Source: Oscillospiraceae bacterium
GTDB taxonomy: Bacteria > Bacillota_A > Clostridia > Oscillospirales > Oscillospiraceae
DNA length: 14,915 nucleotides
NCBI GenBank assembly: GCA_017455225.1
Contig: JAFTBL010000001.1
Location: forward strand, 1-14,915
Reading direction: 5' to 3'
Shown: positions 1 to 7,135 of the stretch, piece by piece
Layout of the letters: each line of letters begins with the position of its first letter
How positions within the stretch are numbered: position 1 is the first letter of the stretch
Translations under genes and position numbers: made by a program
The notes under the pieces: model-generated
Database searches by the model: none
What the model was told of the DNA's origin: nothing
Seen by the model: the letters and a program-made list of their open reading frames with translations, nothing else

Positions 1-589
1 TCACCCGCTGGATCTCCTGCTCACGGCCGATCACCGGGTCCAGCTTGCCGCTGCGGGCGGCCTCGGTCAGATCGCGGGTGAACTCGGCAAGGGTCTTGCC
101 CTTCTTGTCCTCCTTGCCGTCGGTGGAGGAGCCGCCCACCGCTGCGTGAGGCGCCTGGGCGATGCGCTTGTTGATCTCGGCGTACATCTTGCGGGGATCG
201 GCGCCCACCGTGTGCAAAATCCGCAGCGCCATGTTGTCGCCTTCCCGCAAAAGGCCCATCAGCAGATGCTCCGTGCCGATGTAGCCGCTGCCGCAGCGAC
301 CCGCTTCGCTGACCGCCAGCTCCACGGCGCCCTTGGCCCGGGGGGTAAGTCCCTGACTGGGGGCGGTGCCGCTCAGACCGCTGCCCACGCTGCGGCGCAG
401 GATGGAGGTGACCATCTCATCGGTGAGGCCGAACTCCGCCAGCACCCGGTGGGCAAGGCCCTCCTCTTCCCGCACGAGGCCCAGCAGCAGATGCTCGGTG
501 CCCACGTAGCCGTGACCCATTTCCTCGGCAGACTCCTGCGCAAGACGCAGCGCCTCCTCCGCTCTGGGGGTGAATTTATTCTCCTTCAT
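1..589 (-). CDS. clpC: ATP-dependent Clp protease ATP-binding subunit ClpC, N-terminal part (runs off the left edge)
   Basis: ClpC is a cytoplasmic Hsp100 AAA+ unfoldase that feeds substrates to the ClpP peptidase. The 196 residues in the window cover the whole N-terminal adaptor domain. Its two Clp_N repeats are visible as GYVGTEHLLLGL (28-39) and GYIGTEHLLMGL (103-114). A charged linker follows (about 155-170), then LDPVIGREQEIQRV (183-196), the usual entry to the first AAA+ module. The Walker motifs lie outside the window. The ATG at 589 is preceded by AAGGAGG and starts 14 bases after the stop of the mcsA-like gene, so it is co-transcribed and under CtsR control. In Bacillus this domain docks adaptors such as MecA and McsB, and no mcsB is present here. 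The identification is firm; ClpC rather than ClpE or ClpB follows from the operon. Confidence 0.95.
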   Translation of the reverse strand, partial: MKENKFTPRAEEALRLAQESAEEMGHGYVGTEHLLLGLVREEEGLAHRVLAEFGLTDEMVTSILRRSVGSGLSGTAPSQGLTPRAKGAVELAVSEAGRCGSGYIGTEHLLMGLLREGDNMALRILHTVGADPRKMYAEINKRIAQAPHAAVGGSSTDGKEDKKGKTLAEFTRDLTEAARSGKLDPVIGREQEIQRV

Positions 590-603
590 GATCCAACGCC
601 TCC

Positions 604-1038
604 TTATTGCGGCAGCTTCTTCAGCTCATCCCGAAGCCGCGCCGCCTCCTCAAACTTCTCGCTCTCGATGGCCGCTCGCATCTGCGCCTGCAGCGCGTTG
701 CGCTGACGCTGACGCTGCAGCGCCTCCCGCTCGGCGCCGTCCACCAGCTCGTCGCCCTGCTGTGTCGGCTCTGCCACGGCGGTGGCGGTGGCCGCTTCCT
801 CGGCGGGAGCGGGGAACTCGGTCAGCATCCGGGCGCCCAAACCGCCGAACAGCGGCTCGAACAGCCGGAAGGGACGGGTGAAGAAGTCGTCGTCAAACAG
901 CGACGCCGGGCGCAGCGACTCGGTATACCCCAGCTCCCGGGCGCAGTCGGCGCACAGGTGCTGCTCCGTGACGCGACCGTTCACGTTGCTCCTATAATAA
1001 AAAGTAGCCTCATTCTTTCCGCAGTGTTGACATTTCAT
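604..1038 (-). CDS. mcsA: McsA-like UvrB/UvrC-motif zinc protein
   Basis: This 144-residue protein has one N-terminal zinc ribbon of two CxxC pairs (C3/C6 and C29/C32). A variable, acidic, Ala-rich middle follows (about 65-105), then a C-terminal UVR motif (about 117-142, ending LRDELKKL) of the kind that mediates protein contacts. Bacillus McsA, which activates the arginine kinase McsB and modulates CtsR, carries more CxxC pairs, so this is a reduced version. I chose the ATG at 1038 over an in-frame one at 1059 because AAAGGAGG sits just upstream of it. It lies 24 bases after ctsR and 14 before clpC. With no mcsB between it and clpC, its partner must be something else, perhaps CtsR or ClpC directly. 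That last point is inference. Confidence 0.85.
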   Translation of the reverse strand: MKCQHCGKNEATFYYRSNVNGRVTEQHLCADCARELGYTESLRPASLFDDDFFTRPFRLFEPLFGGLGARMLTEFPAPAEEAATATAVAEPTQQGDELVDGAEREALQRQRQRNALQAQMRAAIESEKFEEAARLRDELKKLPQ

Positions 1039-1062
1039 GATGATTGCCTCCTTTTGCAAAAC

Positions 1063-1512
1063 TCAAACCAAATGGATCAAAATCTGCTTGGCGATATCGG
1101 ATCGCAGCGCGCCGCGATCCTCCTGCCGCACCCGGTGCAGCGCCTGATCGCTGACGGCCAGCAGCAGCGCCTGCCCGCTCTCGGCGCCGATGGCGCCGGA
1201 CTCCACCAGATTGCCCACGATCGCCTTGGCGCTGGGAAGATCCAGCTCGTCGCCCAGAGAGTTGATCACGTGCATCAAAAGCGTCTGGCGATCCACCCGC
1301 ACCCGGGTGATGCGGATGTAGCCGTTGCCGCCCCGCCTGCTCTCTACGATGTAGCCCCGCTCCGGTGAAAACCGGGTGGACACCACGTAGTTGATCTGGC
1401 TGGGCACGCAGCCGAACCGCTGCGCCAGATCGCTGCGCTGCAGCTCCAGCGCGCCGCCCGCCTCCTCCAGCTCCGACTGGATGAAGCCGGCGATCAGATC
1501 TGTAATGCCCAT
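1063..1512 (-). CDS. ctsR: Transcriptional repressor of class III stress genes CtsR
   Basis: CtsR is a dimeric winged-helix repressor that shuts off clp and other protein quality-control genes and releases its operators on heating. At 149 residues it is of usual family length. The hallmark is the glycine-rich wing, RGGNGYIRI (60-68), which acts as thermosensor and DNA contact in Bacillus and Geobacillus CtsR. The wing Arg, a known McsB target in Bacillus, is retained. The N-terminal helix-turn-helix spans about residues 23-48. The ATG at 1512 has AAGGAGG upstream. It is first in the ctsR, mcsA, clpC operon, and its promoter carries two CtsR operators, so it should repress itself. Confidence 0.96.
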   Translation of the reverse strand: MGITDLIAGFIQSELEEAGGALELQRSDLAQRFGCVPSQINYVVSTRFSPERGYIVESRRGGNGYIRITRVRVDRQTLLMHVINSLGDELDLPSAKAIVGNLVESGAIGAESGQALLLAVSDQALHRVRQEDRGALRSDIAKQILIHLV

Positions 1513-1545
1513 GCTACCATTCCTCCTTGCGTCTCGTCATTTGAC

Positions 1546-1562
1546 TTTGACTTTCTTTGATC
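1546..1562 (-). promoter_or_regulatory. CtsR operator, start-site proximal
   Basis: On the minus strand this reads GATCAAA-GAA-AGTCAAA, one mismatch from the CtsR consensus RGTCAAA-NAN-RGTCAAA. It begins about 10 bases downstream of the -10 box, so a bound repressor would block initiation. A third AGTCAAA heptamer follows at 1540-1546, sharing one base with the second half-site. Confidence 0.85.
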
Positions 1563-1571
1563 TTTGTCTGT

Positions 1572-1600
1572 ATAATACGCCGCCGCCCCGTGATTGTCAA
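1572..1600 (-). promoter_or_regulatory. Sigma-A promoter of the ctsR operon
   Basis: On the minus strand, TTGACA (1600-1595), a 17-base spacer and TATTAT (1577-1572) form a near-perfect housekeeping promoter. It lies between the two CtsR operators. The 5' leader to the ctsR ATG is about 55 bases. Confidence 0.9.
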
Positions 1601-1609
1601 GAGGTGAAT

Positions 1610-1626
1610 TTTGACTTTCTTTGACC
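1610..1626 (-). promoter_or_regulatory. CtsR operator, upstream of -35
   Basis: On the minus strand this reads GGTCAAA-GAA-AGTCAAA, an exact match to the CtsR consensus direct repeat. It ends 10 bases upstream of the -35 box. Paired with the proximal operator, it suggests cooperative or redundant repression. Confidence 0.93.
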
Positions 1627-1666
1627 TTTCTGTAAACAATTTATGAACGGGAACGCTTTTATGCGG

Positions 1667-1993
1667 TCAGTCCTGTACACTGTCCAGCGCACTGCGGATC
1701 ATGGATGAAATCATCTTGATCTGTTTTGGTGACGCCTTTTGCCACAACTCCCAAATAGCATCCATTTCTTGGATCTCCGGATCAGGCAGCAAATCCGCAA
1801 GCAGATAGGAGGGCGATACTTTCAATTCTTTACACAGGGATATGAATACCGGTAAACTCGGCATTTTTGCGCCAGACTCGATCTGTCTGAGATATGTTGC
1901 GTTGATGTGGCAGGATTCCGACAATTTATCACTTGTGATACCGCAGTCTTTTCTGGCCGTGTTTATCTTTTTGCCCAGCAGCTTTTTCTCCAT
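1667..1993 (-). CDS. XRE-family helix-turn-helix regulator
   Basis: This 108-residue protein has a Cro/C1-type helix-turn-helix at about residues 6-63, recognisable by the pattern ITSDKLSESCHINATYLRQIESG and the following LPVFISLCKELKVSPSYLL. The short C-terminal helical tail (about 72-108, with WQKASPKQIKMI) may serve dimerisation. The ATG at 1993 is preferred to one at 2038 because GGAGG stands a few bases before it. It is transcribed divergently from the SLOG-like gene, and the shared 133-base gap contains a perfect dyad and an 8-base direct repeat that could be its operators. Base composition is AT-richer than the flanks, suggesting acquisition. No terminator is seen before the ctsR promoter. 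What it regulates is unknown; its neighbour and itself are the first candidates. Confidence 0.88.
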   Translation of the reverse strand: MEKKLLGKKINTARKDCGITSDKLSESCHINATYLRQIESGAKMPSLPVFISLCKELKVSPSYLLADLLPDPEIQEMDAIWELWQKASPKQIKMISSMIRSALDSVQD

Positions 1994-2040
1994 ACAGCGC
2001 CTCCATTTTTGTATGCCAAAAGAATATTGTTTGTACACTT

Positions 2041-2112
2041 TTAGCTTACATTCTTGTTGACTTATGGAATAGCCGCTATTAAACTACATAATGTTAGCTT
2101 ATAGATAACATT
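2041..2112. promoter_or_regulatory. Intergenic dyad and direct repeat between the XRE and SLOG-like genes
   Basis: A perfect 7-base inverted repeat, AATGTTA-9-TAACATT (2090-2112), ends just before the ribosome site of the SLOG-like gene. TTAGCTTA occurs twice in direct orientation, at 2041-2048 and 2094-2101. Both are plausible binding sites for the divergent XRE protein. I see no convincing -35/-10 pair in either direction. Confidence 0.45.
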
Positions 2113-2126
2113 TAGGAGGCAGAGAC

Positions 2127-2591
2127 GTGAACAACTGCTTTTTTATCGGGCACAGAGATGCGCCGGCGGAAATACAGCCGCGGCTGGTGGAGGCTGTCGA
2201 GCGACACATCTTGCAATACGGTGTGGCAGAGTTTGTAGTAGGTCACTACGGAGCCTTTGACCGCATGGCGGCTTATGCTGTCAGGCGCGCAAAGGAAAAA
2301 CACCCTGATATTCGACTGGTTTTGCTGCTTCCTTACTTCCCATATCGACATATGGAGGAAATAAAGAGCGCATATGACAGTAGTTACTACCCGTCAGGAC
2401 TGGAAAAAGTACCCAAGCCCTTTGCCATTGTGAAAGCAAATGAACACATGATAAAGGTCAGCAAATACTTGATTTGCTATAACAAGGACAATATCGGTAA
2501 GACCCGCGATTATGTACAGATGGCTCTGCAGCGTGAGAAAAAAGGTTTGCTGCATGTTGAAAATGTAGCTTTTCAGAATACATCGGGCTGA
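2127..2591 (+). CDS. SLOG-superfamily (DUF1273-like) Rossmann protein, function unknown
   Basis: This 154-residue soluble protein starts at GTG (2127), seven bases after AGGAGG. It opens with FFIGHRDAP (5-13), resembling the CFTGHRP start of DUF1273/YpsA-type proteins, followed by GHYGAFDRMA (39-48), a hydrophobic strand LVLLLPY (64-70) and NEHMIKVSKYLICY (105-118). This is the layout of the SLOG Rossmann-like fold related to DprA and LOG proteins, which bind nucleotides or nucleotide-derived ligands. There is no signal peptide or membrane segment. It pairs with the divergent XRE gene and shares its AT-rich composition (24 G/C in the 60 bases 2401-2460). The pair may be a small sensor/regulator module, but no substrate or partner can be named. 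Confidence 0.7.
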   Translation: MNNCFFIGHRDAPAEIQPRLVEAVERHILQYGVAEFVVGHYGAFDRMAAYAVRRAKEKHPDIRLVLLLPYFPYRHMEEIKSAYDSSYYPSGLEKVPKPFAIVKANEHMIKVSKYLICYNKDNIGKTRDYVQMALQREKKGLLHVENVAFQNTSG

Positions 2592-2643
2592 AAGCGGATC
2601 GGAAAAACGGCACGTTCCATACGACGCGCCCTCTGCTCATGAA

Positions 2644-2682
2644 AAAACTGACCCGACGCCAGAGCGGCGCCGGATCAGTTTT
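2644..2682. terminator. Bidirectional terminator between the SLOG-like and MFS genes
   Basis: The stem AAAACTGA/TCAGTTTT continues through CCG/CGG and CGCC/GGCG, with two single mismatches and a 5-base loop. T-rich sequence follows on the plus strand and A-rich sequence precedes, so it can end both convergent transcripts. Confidence 0.85.
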
Positions 2683-2695
2683 CTGTTTTACTCTT

Positions 2696-3955
2696 TTAAT
2701 CCTCTGTGTTGTAGATCTTCGACACGGCGGTCTTGCTGCCGCCGATGACCAGAATGGCCACCGCCACCGTCAGTCCCATGGCGGCGCTGACGATGCCCCG
2801 GATGGGCAGTATCTCTGCCAGCGCGCCGGCGATCAGCTGCCCCGCCACCATGCCCACCATATTGATGGTGCCGAAGGCGCCGTTGAACCGCCCCTTCTTC
2901 TCGTCTGGCACGTAGCGCTGGGTGCCGGCAATGCGGATGTTGTAGGACGTGACGCCGCCCAGTCCCGTGAGGAAGCACATGACCATCATGGCCGGGATGG
3001 GACAGTACAGATACGTACCCTCCAGCGTGGAGATGACGATATACACCGTCAGCGCGATGGTGTACTTCTTCTCCTTGGGGATCCTCAGCTTATAGTGCAG
3101 CGCCCCGCCGATGGCGCGTCCCACCGACGACATGCCCCACACCAGTGTGAACCAATACTCGCCGTTGTGAAACGCGTTTTTGAACCACGGCAGATCCAGC
3201 GTCTGGGTGACGCCGCCGGCAAAGGAGGAGGCGCAGAAATAGATCGCCACCGCCAGAAGGCCCTTCTCGCTCCACAGGTACTGCATGCCCTCCCGGAAAT
3301 CCCGCACCATCTGGCGGCTCATCCGCCGCTCGGTGCGGTTCTCCTTCTGCCGGGCCACGTAGTGCTCCTGGGCGCTGATCCGGGTCTCCAGCACCGCGGC
3401 GATGAAATACGTCACCGCGTCCGCCAGAAACAGGGGCACGATGCCGAACTGCTTATAAAGGAACGTGGACACCGGCGCCATCACCATGGTCAGCGTTTCC
3501 AGCGTGCTGGCCACGGAGTAGGCCTTGGAGTAGTTCCCCTCGCTGATCAGCAGCGGGTAAAAGCTGTCGTAGGCCACGTTGTAAACGCTGCCGATGGTGC
3601 CGATGAGCACGCAGAACAGCGCCAGCATGGGAAAGCTGAAATAGCCGGCGAGGAACACCAGCGCCGTCGCCACGTACACCCCGGCGGTGATGAAGTCCAG
3701 CACGTAGATGGTCTTGCGCCGGGAGAAGCGGTCCAGAAACGGGCCGCACAGCGCCGGCACGATCGTGTGGGGCAAAAAATACAACACGTTATAGAGGGCA
3801 AAGAGAAAGGTGGAGCCGGTGTAGTCCAGCACCAGCAGGCTCATGGCAAAGCCGGAAAGCGTGCTGCCCAGCATGGAGATCACCGTGCCCACCGTGATGA
3901 TGGTGAAGTCCTTCGTCCAAAGACGACCCTTCACCGGGCTTGGCTTTTGTTCCAT
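2696..3955 (-). CDS. Major facilitator superfamily transporter
   Basis: This 419-residue polytopic inner-membrane protein has about 12 hydrophobic segments. A central hydrophilic loop (about 195-220, rich in Arg and Glu) divides the two six-helix halves. The cytoplasmic loop between helices 2 and 3 reads GPFLDRFSRRKTIYVLD, matching the MFS motif A pattern of Gly, Asp and paired Arg/Lys. It resembles the proton-driven drug or metabolite exporter type often annotated in Clostridia, but the substrate cannot be read from sequence. The ATG at 3955 has only a distant GAGG (about 12 bases upstream), a weak ribosome site. It is a single-gene unit with its own promoter (4125-4097) and terminator. Confidence 0.88.
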   Translation of the reverse strand: MEQKPSPVKGRLWTKDFTIITVGTVISMLGSTLSGFAMSLLVLDYTGSTFLFALYNVLYFLPHTIVPALCGPFLDRFSRRKTIYVLDFITAGVYVATALVFLAGYFSFPMLALFCVLIGTIGSVYNVAYDSFYPLLISEGNYSKAYSVASTLETLTMVMAPVSTFLYKQFGIVPLFLADAVTYFIAAVLETRISAQEHYVARQKENRTERRMSRQMVRDFREGMQYLWSEKGLLAVAIYFCASSFAGGVTQTLDLPWFKNAFHNGEYWFTLVWGMSSVGRAIGGALHYKLRIPKEKKYTIALTVYIVISTLEGTYLYCPIPAMMVMCFLTGLGGVTSYNIRIAGTQRYVPDEKKGRFNGAFGTINMVGMVAGQLIAGALAEILPIRGIVSAAMGLTVAVAILVIGGSKTAVSKIYNTED

Positions 3956-4096
3956 CGTTTTTCTTTACCTCTATGCTTTCTTTTTACTTGTTTCTTCGCC
4001 GCAGACAGGCGGCCGTTCAGCGCAATTTCACCATCGTCTGTCCCTCTTTTCCGTCCGCGCCGATATTTGCAACCCCGGCGGACCTCTCCACGGGGC

Positions 4097-4125
4097 ATTT
4101 TATCATACCTGCAAACCGGTGTCAA
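4097..4125 (-). promoter_or_regulatory. Promoter of the MFS transporter
   Basis: On the minus strand, TTGACA (4125-4120), a 17-base spacer and TAAAAT (4102-4097) are present, with a TG one base before the -10 (extended -10). The predicted leader is about 135 bases. The rest of the 3956-4200 gap shows no other convincing gene or structure. Confidence 0.85.
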
Positions 4126-4200
4126 CGCAAGGGGCAGAACGATTCGGACAATTTTTGCCCCCAAGTGCCGCCTTTTAGCAAATAATTCACAATTTGGGTC

Positions 4201-4228
4201 TTGCTTTTTGAAAAATGCGTGTTACAAT
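4201..4228 (+). promoter_or_regulatory. Promoter of the ferredoxin gene
   Basis: TTGCTT (4201-4206), a 16-base spacer and TACAAT (4223-4228) lie about 30 bases before the start codon, with GGAGG at 4246-4250. Confidence 0.65.
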
Positions 4229-4257
4229 GTGTTCAGAACTTAAATGGAGGTGCTACT

Positions 4258-4431
4258 ATGGCTTATCAGATCGGTTCTGCGTGCGTGAGCTGCGGCTCCT
4301 GCGCTGAAGTGTGCCCCGTGGGCGCTATCTCTCAGGGCGACGCTACTTACGTCATCGACGCGAATGCCTGCCTGGACTGCGGTTCCTGCAGCGATACCTG
4401 CCCCATGGGCGCTATCAGCCCTGCGGAGTAA
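4258..4431 (+). CDS. Clostridial-type 2[4Fe-4S] ferredoxin
   Basis: This 57-residue cytoplasmic electron carrier has two complete CxxCxxCxxxCP clusters: C9, C12, C15, C19 and C38, C41, C44, C48, each followed by Pro. This is the minimal bacterial ferredoxin that shuttles low-potential electrons between enzymes such as pyruvate:ferredoxin oxidoreductase and hydrogenase. It is acidic overall and has no extra domain. The ATG at 4258 follows GGAGG by seven bases. It is monocistronic, with its own promoter and a strong terminator at once downstream, as expected of a highly expressed housekeeping carrier. Confidence 0.97.
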   Translation: MAYQIGSACVSCGSCAEVCPVGAISQGDATYVIDANACLDCGSCSDTCPMGAISPAE

Positions 4432-4443
4432 GCAAAGAGCGCG

Positions 4444-4475
4444 AAAAACGCCGGACGTTCGTCCGGCGTTTTTTT
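4444..4475 (+). terminator. Rho-independent terminator of the ferredoxin gene
   Basis: A 13-base perfect stem, AAAAACGCCGGAC with its complement (4444-4456 and 4461-4473), has a GTTC loop and is followed by a T run. Confidence 0.95.
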
Positions 4476-4642
4476 GTGCCGAAAACGGCGCGTTTATAAA
4501 GGCAGGCCTTCCGTGGACGGTGGAGGGCGCGGACAAGTCCGTATTCCCTCCGGTGTCTCATAAGAAGGCCGTGTCTGCATGGTACCGTGCCCGCAGGGCG
4601 CTGTCAAGCCGGGAAAAGCGCCTTTTCTTTTGCTCTGCCCTA

Positions 4643-4651
4643 TGGTACAAT
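4643..4651 (+). promoter_or_regulatory. Extended -10 element upstream of trmN6
   Basis: TGG-TACAAT is an extended -10 (TG at 4643-4644, TACAAT at 4646-4651), about 36 bases before the start codon. No good -35 is visible. Nothing else was recognised between the ferredoxin terminator and here. Confidence 0.5.
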
Positions 4652-4686
4652 GAAGACGCGGCATCACGCAGAGAGGAGGCGGCGCC

Positions 4687-5400
4687 ATGGAGCGCGAGGA
4701 GCACCTGTGGCCGGGCGGTCCGGCGTTTTTCTATAACGACGCGCTGTTCCGCCCCTCCACCGACTCGTTTTTGCTGGCTCATTTCACCCGGGTACGCCGG
4801 GGCGAGAGGGTATGCGATCTGGGCGCCGGCACGGGGCTTTTGAGCGTGCTGCTTCTGGCGCGGCAGAGCGAGCTGACCGTATGGGCGGTGGAGCTGCTGG
4901 CGGAGGGGTGCGAGCTGATCCGCCGGGCGGCAGGGCAAAACGGCTGGGAGGATCGGCTGATCCCCCATCAGGCGGATCTGCGGCAGTTGGCGGCGCTGCC
5001 CCGGCAGCGATTCGACGCCGTGATCTGCAACCCGCCCTATTTCCCGGACGGCAGCGGTCAGGTTTCGCTCGCACCGGAACGACGGATGGCGCGGTCGGAG
5101 GCGACGGCGTCACTGGAGGACGTATGCCGCGCGGCGGCGGCTCTGCTGGGCACCGGCGGGCGCTTTTCGCTGGTGATGCGCACGGAGCGGATGGCAGAGC
5201 TGTTCGTCCTGTGCCGCCGGTTCGCGCTGGAGCCCAAGCGGCTGCGCACCGTGCACCACGTTGCCGGGGCCGCCCCTTCCCTTTTCCTGCTGGAGTGCCG
5301 CAAGGACGGGCGACCCGGCTTGACAGCGGAGCCGCCGCTGGTGCTGAAACACGGCGACGGCACCGACACGGCGGAGTATGACCGCATCTATTTTCGCTGA
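4687..5400 (+). CDS. trmN6: tRNA1(Val) (adenine(37)-N6)-methyltransferase-like protein (TrmN6/YabB family)
   Basis: This 237-residue class I SAM-dependent methyltransferase would transfer a methyl group to N6 of adenine 37 in a tRNA anticodon loop, by homology to the TrmN6/YabB family. The SAM-binding loop is DLGAGTG (44-50). The N6-adenine catalytic motif is NPPYF (115-119), with the usual acidic strand between them (VWAVEL, 65-70). RPSTDSFLLAHF (22-33) is also typical of the family. The ATG at 4687 follows GAGGAGG. It ends 12 bases before rsmI, the same two-gene pairing known as yabB/yabC in Bacillus, and has no other gene between. The exact tRNA target is inferred from the family. Confidence 0.9.
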   Translation: MEREEHLWPGGPAFFYNDALFRPSTDSFLLAHFTRVRRGERVCDLGAGTGLLSVLLLARQSELTVWAVELLAEGCELIRRAAGQNGWEDRLIPHQADLRQLAALPRQRFDAVICNPPYFPDGSGQVSLAPERRMARSEATASLEDVCRAAAALLGTGGRFSLVMRTERMAELFVLCRRFALEPKRLRTVHHVAGAAPSLFLLECRKDGRPGLTAEPPLVLKHGDGTDTAEYDRIYFR

Positions 5401-5412
5401 GGAGGTATTCCC

Positions 5413-6237
5413 ATGGCCGGCATTTTATATTTGGTCGCCACGCCCATTGGCAATCTGGGCGACTTTTCTCCCCGGGCGGTGGAAACGCTGGCAAGCGCCG
5501 ACTTTGTGGCGGCGGAGGACACCCGGGTATCCATGAAGCTTTTGACTCATTTCGGCATGAAGAAGCCGCTGGTCAGCTATCACGAGCACAACCGTGCCGC
5601 GGCGGGGCAGGCGATCCTGGATCGTCTGCTGGCGGGCGAGAGCTGTGCGCTGGTCACCGACGCCGGCACCCCCGCCATCAGCGATCCCGGTGAGGATCTG
5701 GTGCGCCTGTGCGGGGAAAACGGCGTGACGGTGCAGTGCATCCCCGGCTGCTGCGCCGCCGTGGCGGCGCTGGCAGTGTCCGGGCTGCCCACCCGTCGAT
5801 TTACTTTTGAAGGCTTTTTGGACGCCAAGGCTGCCGTGCGGCGGCGGCAGCTGCAGGCACTGGCGCAGGAGGAACGCACCATGGTGTTTCACGAGGCGCC
5901 CCACCGCCTGCGCCAGACGCTGGAGGACATGGCGCAGGTTTTCCCCGGTCGGCGGATCGCCCTGTGCCGCGAGCTGACCAAGCTCCACGAAGACACCGTG
6001 CGCACCACCGTGGCCGAGGCCGCCGCCTATTACCGGCAGAACGAGCCCCGGGGCGAATACGTGCTGGTGGTGGAAGGGGCTCCTGCCCGGGAGGCCGCCG
6101 CTTCCATGGAGGACGCCGTGGCCGCGGTGCAGCAGCTGCGAAGCGGCGGCACGCCCATGAAGGAAGCGGTGCGCCGGGTGGCGGAGGAAACGGGCCTCAG
6201 CCGCAACGCGCTGTATCAGGCCACGTTGGAAAATTGA
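5413..6237 (+). CDS. rsmI: 16S rRNA (cytidine(1402)-2'-O)-methyltransferase RsmI
   Basis: RsmI methylates the 2'-OH of C1402 in the decoding centre of 16S rRNA. It is a SPOUT-independent, tetrapyrrole-methylase-fold enzyme. Family motifs are all present: LYLVATPIGNLGD (5-17), AAEDTR (33-38), VTDAGTPAISDPG (81-93), FTFEGFL (about 134-140) and FHEAPHRL (about 158-165). The C-terminal 40 residues, with GLSRNALYQATLEN, form the small helical domain usual for the family. Length (274) is normal. The ATG at 5413 follows GAGGAGG and lies 12 bases after trmN6, so the two are translated from one message. A terminator follows at 6273. Confidence 0.97.
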   Translation: MAGILYLVATPIGNLGDFSPRAVETLASADFVAAEDTRVSMKLLTHFGMKKPLVSYHEHNRAAAGQAILDRLLAGESCALVTDAGTPAISDPGEDLVRLCGENGVTVQCIPGCCAAVAALAVSGLPTRRFTFEGFLDAKAAVRRRQLQALAQEERTMVFHEAPHRLRQTLEDMAQVFPGRRIALCRELTKLHEDTVRTTVAEAAAYYRQNEPRGEYVLVVEGAPAREAAASMEDAVAAVQQLRSGGTPMKEAVRRVAEETGLSRNALYQATLEN

Positions 6238-6272
6238 GCCGCCGCCATGTGACAGTTACGTTACCCGATCAT

Positions 6273-6309
6273 AAAGGCGCCACAGACCGAAACAGTCTGT
6301 GGCGCCTTT
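6273..6309. terminator. Terminator after rsmI
   Basis: A perfect 15-base stem, AAAGGCGCCACAGAC and its complement (6273-6287 and 6295-6309), has a 7-base loop. The following T run is short (TTTGCTT). The A/T ends would let it work in both directions. Confidence 0.8.
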
Positions 6310-6356
6310 GCTTACACTTCTTTGACCGGATGCCGGATCACGGTCTTCCGTCCGAG

Positions 6357-7135
6357 TTATTTCTCAAAGGCCGTCAGATCGACCTGAGAAACGCCCGCAT
6401 CGTCAGCGTCTGCGGTAACGTAAATGAAGAGAGTCCCCTCATAAGGCCGCCCGCCGGCGGAAAGGGCGAGCAAAACGGCAAAATGGGCAAAATACGGCGC
6501 TTTTGTCAGCTCAGACGCCACGGGCGCGATTTGGCCGTAAAGCCGCCATTCGGTAAGCTCCCGGCACAGATGCAGCACAAAAACGGTAGAGCTCCCGCCG
6601 GAGGCGGCGCACAGTCCACAGGGACGCCCATATTGTCAGGCTGACGCAGGGACTCGGATATGGCAAGGTACAGCTCCTCTGCTTCCACCTCGGCCTGGTC
6701 GGCTGCTATGAGGGAGAGGTTTGCATACCGCTTGATGTACGCCCCAAGCAGGCAGGCGGCTTTCATGTTCCCGCCAAAGCACGACGGATCACGCTCCGCC
6801 CCGGAGCAGAGCGCGGCGATCTTCCTTGACTGCGGCAACACCTCGGCGGCGATTGTATCATACGTCTTTGACCGCGCCTCGATCTGCGCCCGTTCCTCCT
6901 GCAATTCGTTCTGAAGACGCAGAAGCTCCACTTCCCCGGCAAGATGCTCGCCCATCTCGGCAAGCTCCGTGTTGATGCGGTTGAGCTGGGTGATATCGTC
7001 CTGCCAATATACAAAGCCGCCGGAGACTTCCTTCCTGTGGAGCCTTGTATTCTCGTCCAGCATGACCGTCCGTGCAGAGGAAAGCTGATCTTCCGTCAGG
7101 GCGGCCGCTTCCGCGCTGCGATAAATCACGTGACA
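6357..7135 (-). pseudogene. Eroded sensor-kinase-like gene, 5'-truncated and frameshifted
   Basis: Reading from about 7135 down to about 6610, the minus strand encodes a plausible protein segment. VSGGFVYWQDDITQLNRIN leads into a heptad-rich coiled coil (ELAEMGEHLAGEVELLRLQNEL), and then a helical region with LLGAYIKRYANLSLI. This pattern recalls membrane-anchored histidine-kinase-like proteins of gut Clostridia. Near 6600-6612 the frame changes: coherent coding resumes one frame over as FVLHLCRELTEW and runs to a stop at 6357. No signal-sensing membrane domain, start codon or promoter is found upstream, because the abrB terminator hairpin ends at 7147. I read this as a decayed remnant. The family assignment is from memory of similar sequences and is uncertain; the frame break is seen directly. 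Confidence 0.55.

Noticed and set aside
607..1368. Plus-strand open frame of 253 codons over mcsA and ctsR
   Set aside because: Opposite to two well-supported genes and crossing their promoters and ribosome sites; composition is that of a shadow frame.
1571..1576. TATAAT on the plus strand as a plus-strand promoter
   Set aside because: It overlaps the minus-strand -10 of ctsR, has no -35 at the right distance, and no plus-strand gene follows.
2639..4243. Long plus-strand open frame of 534 codons
   Set aside because: Antisense to the MFS gene; the product is His/Gln/Arg-rich and low in complexity, while the opposite strand gives a clear membrane protein with promoter and terminator.
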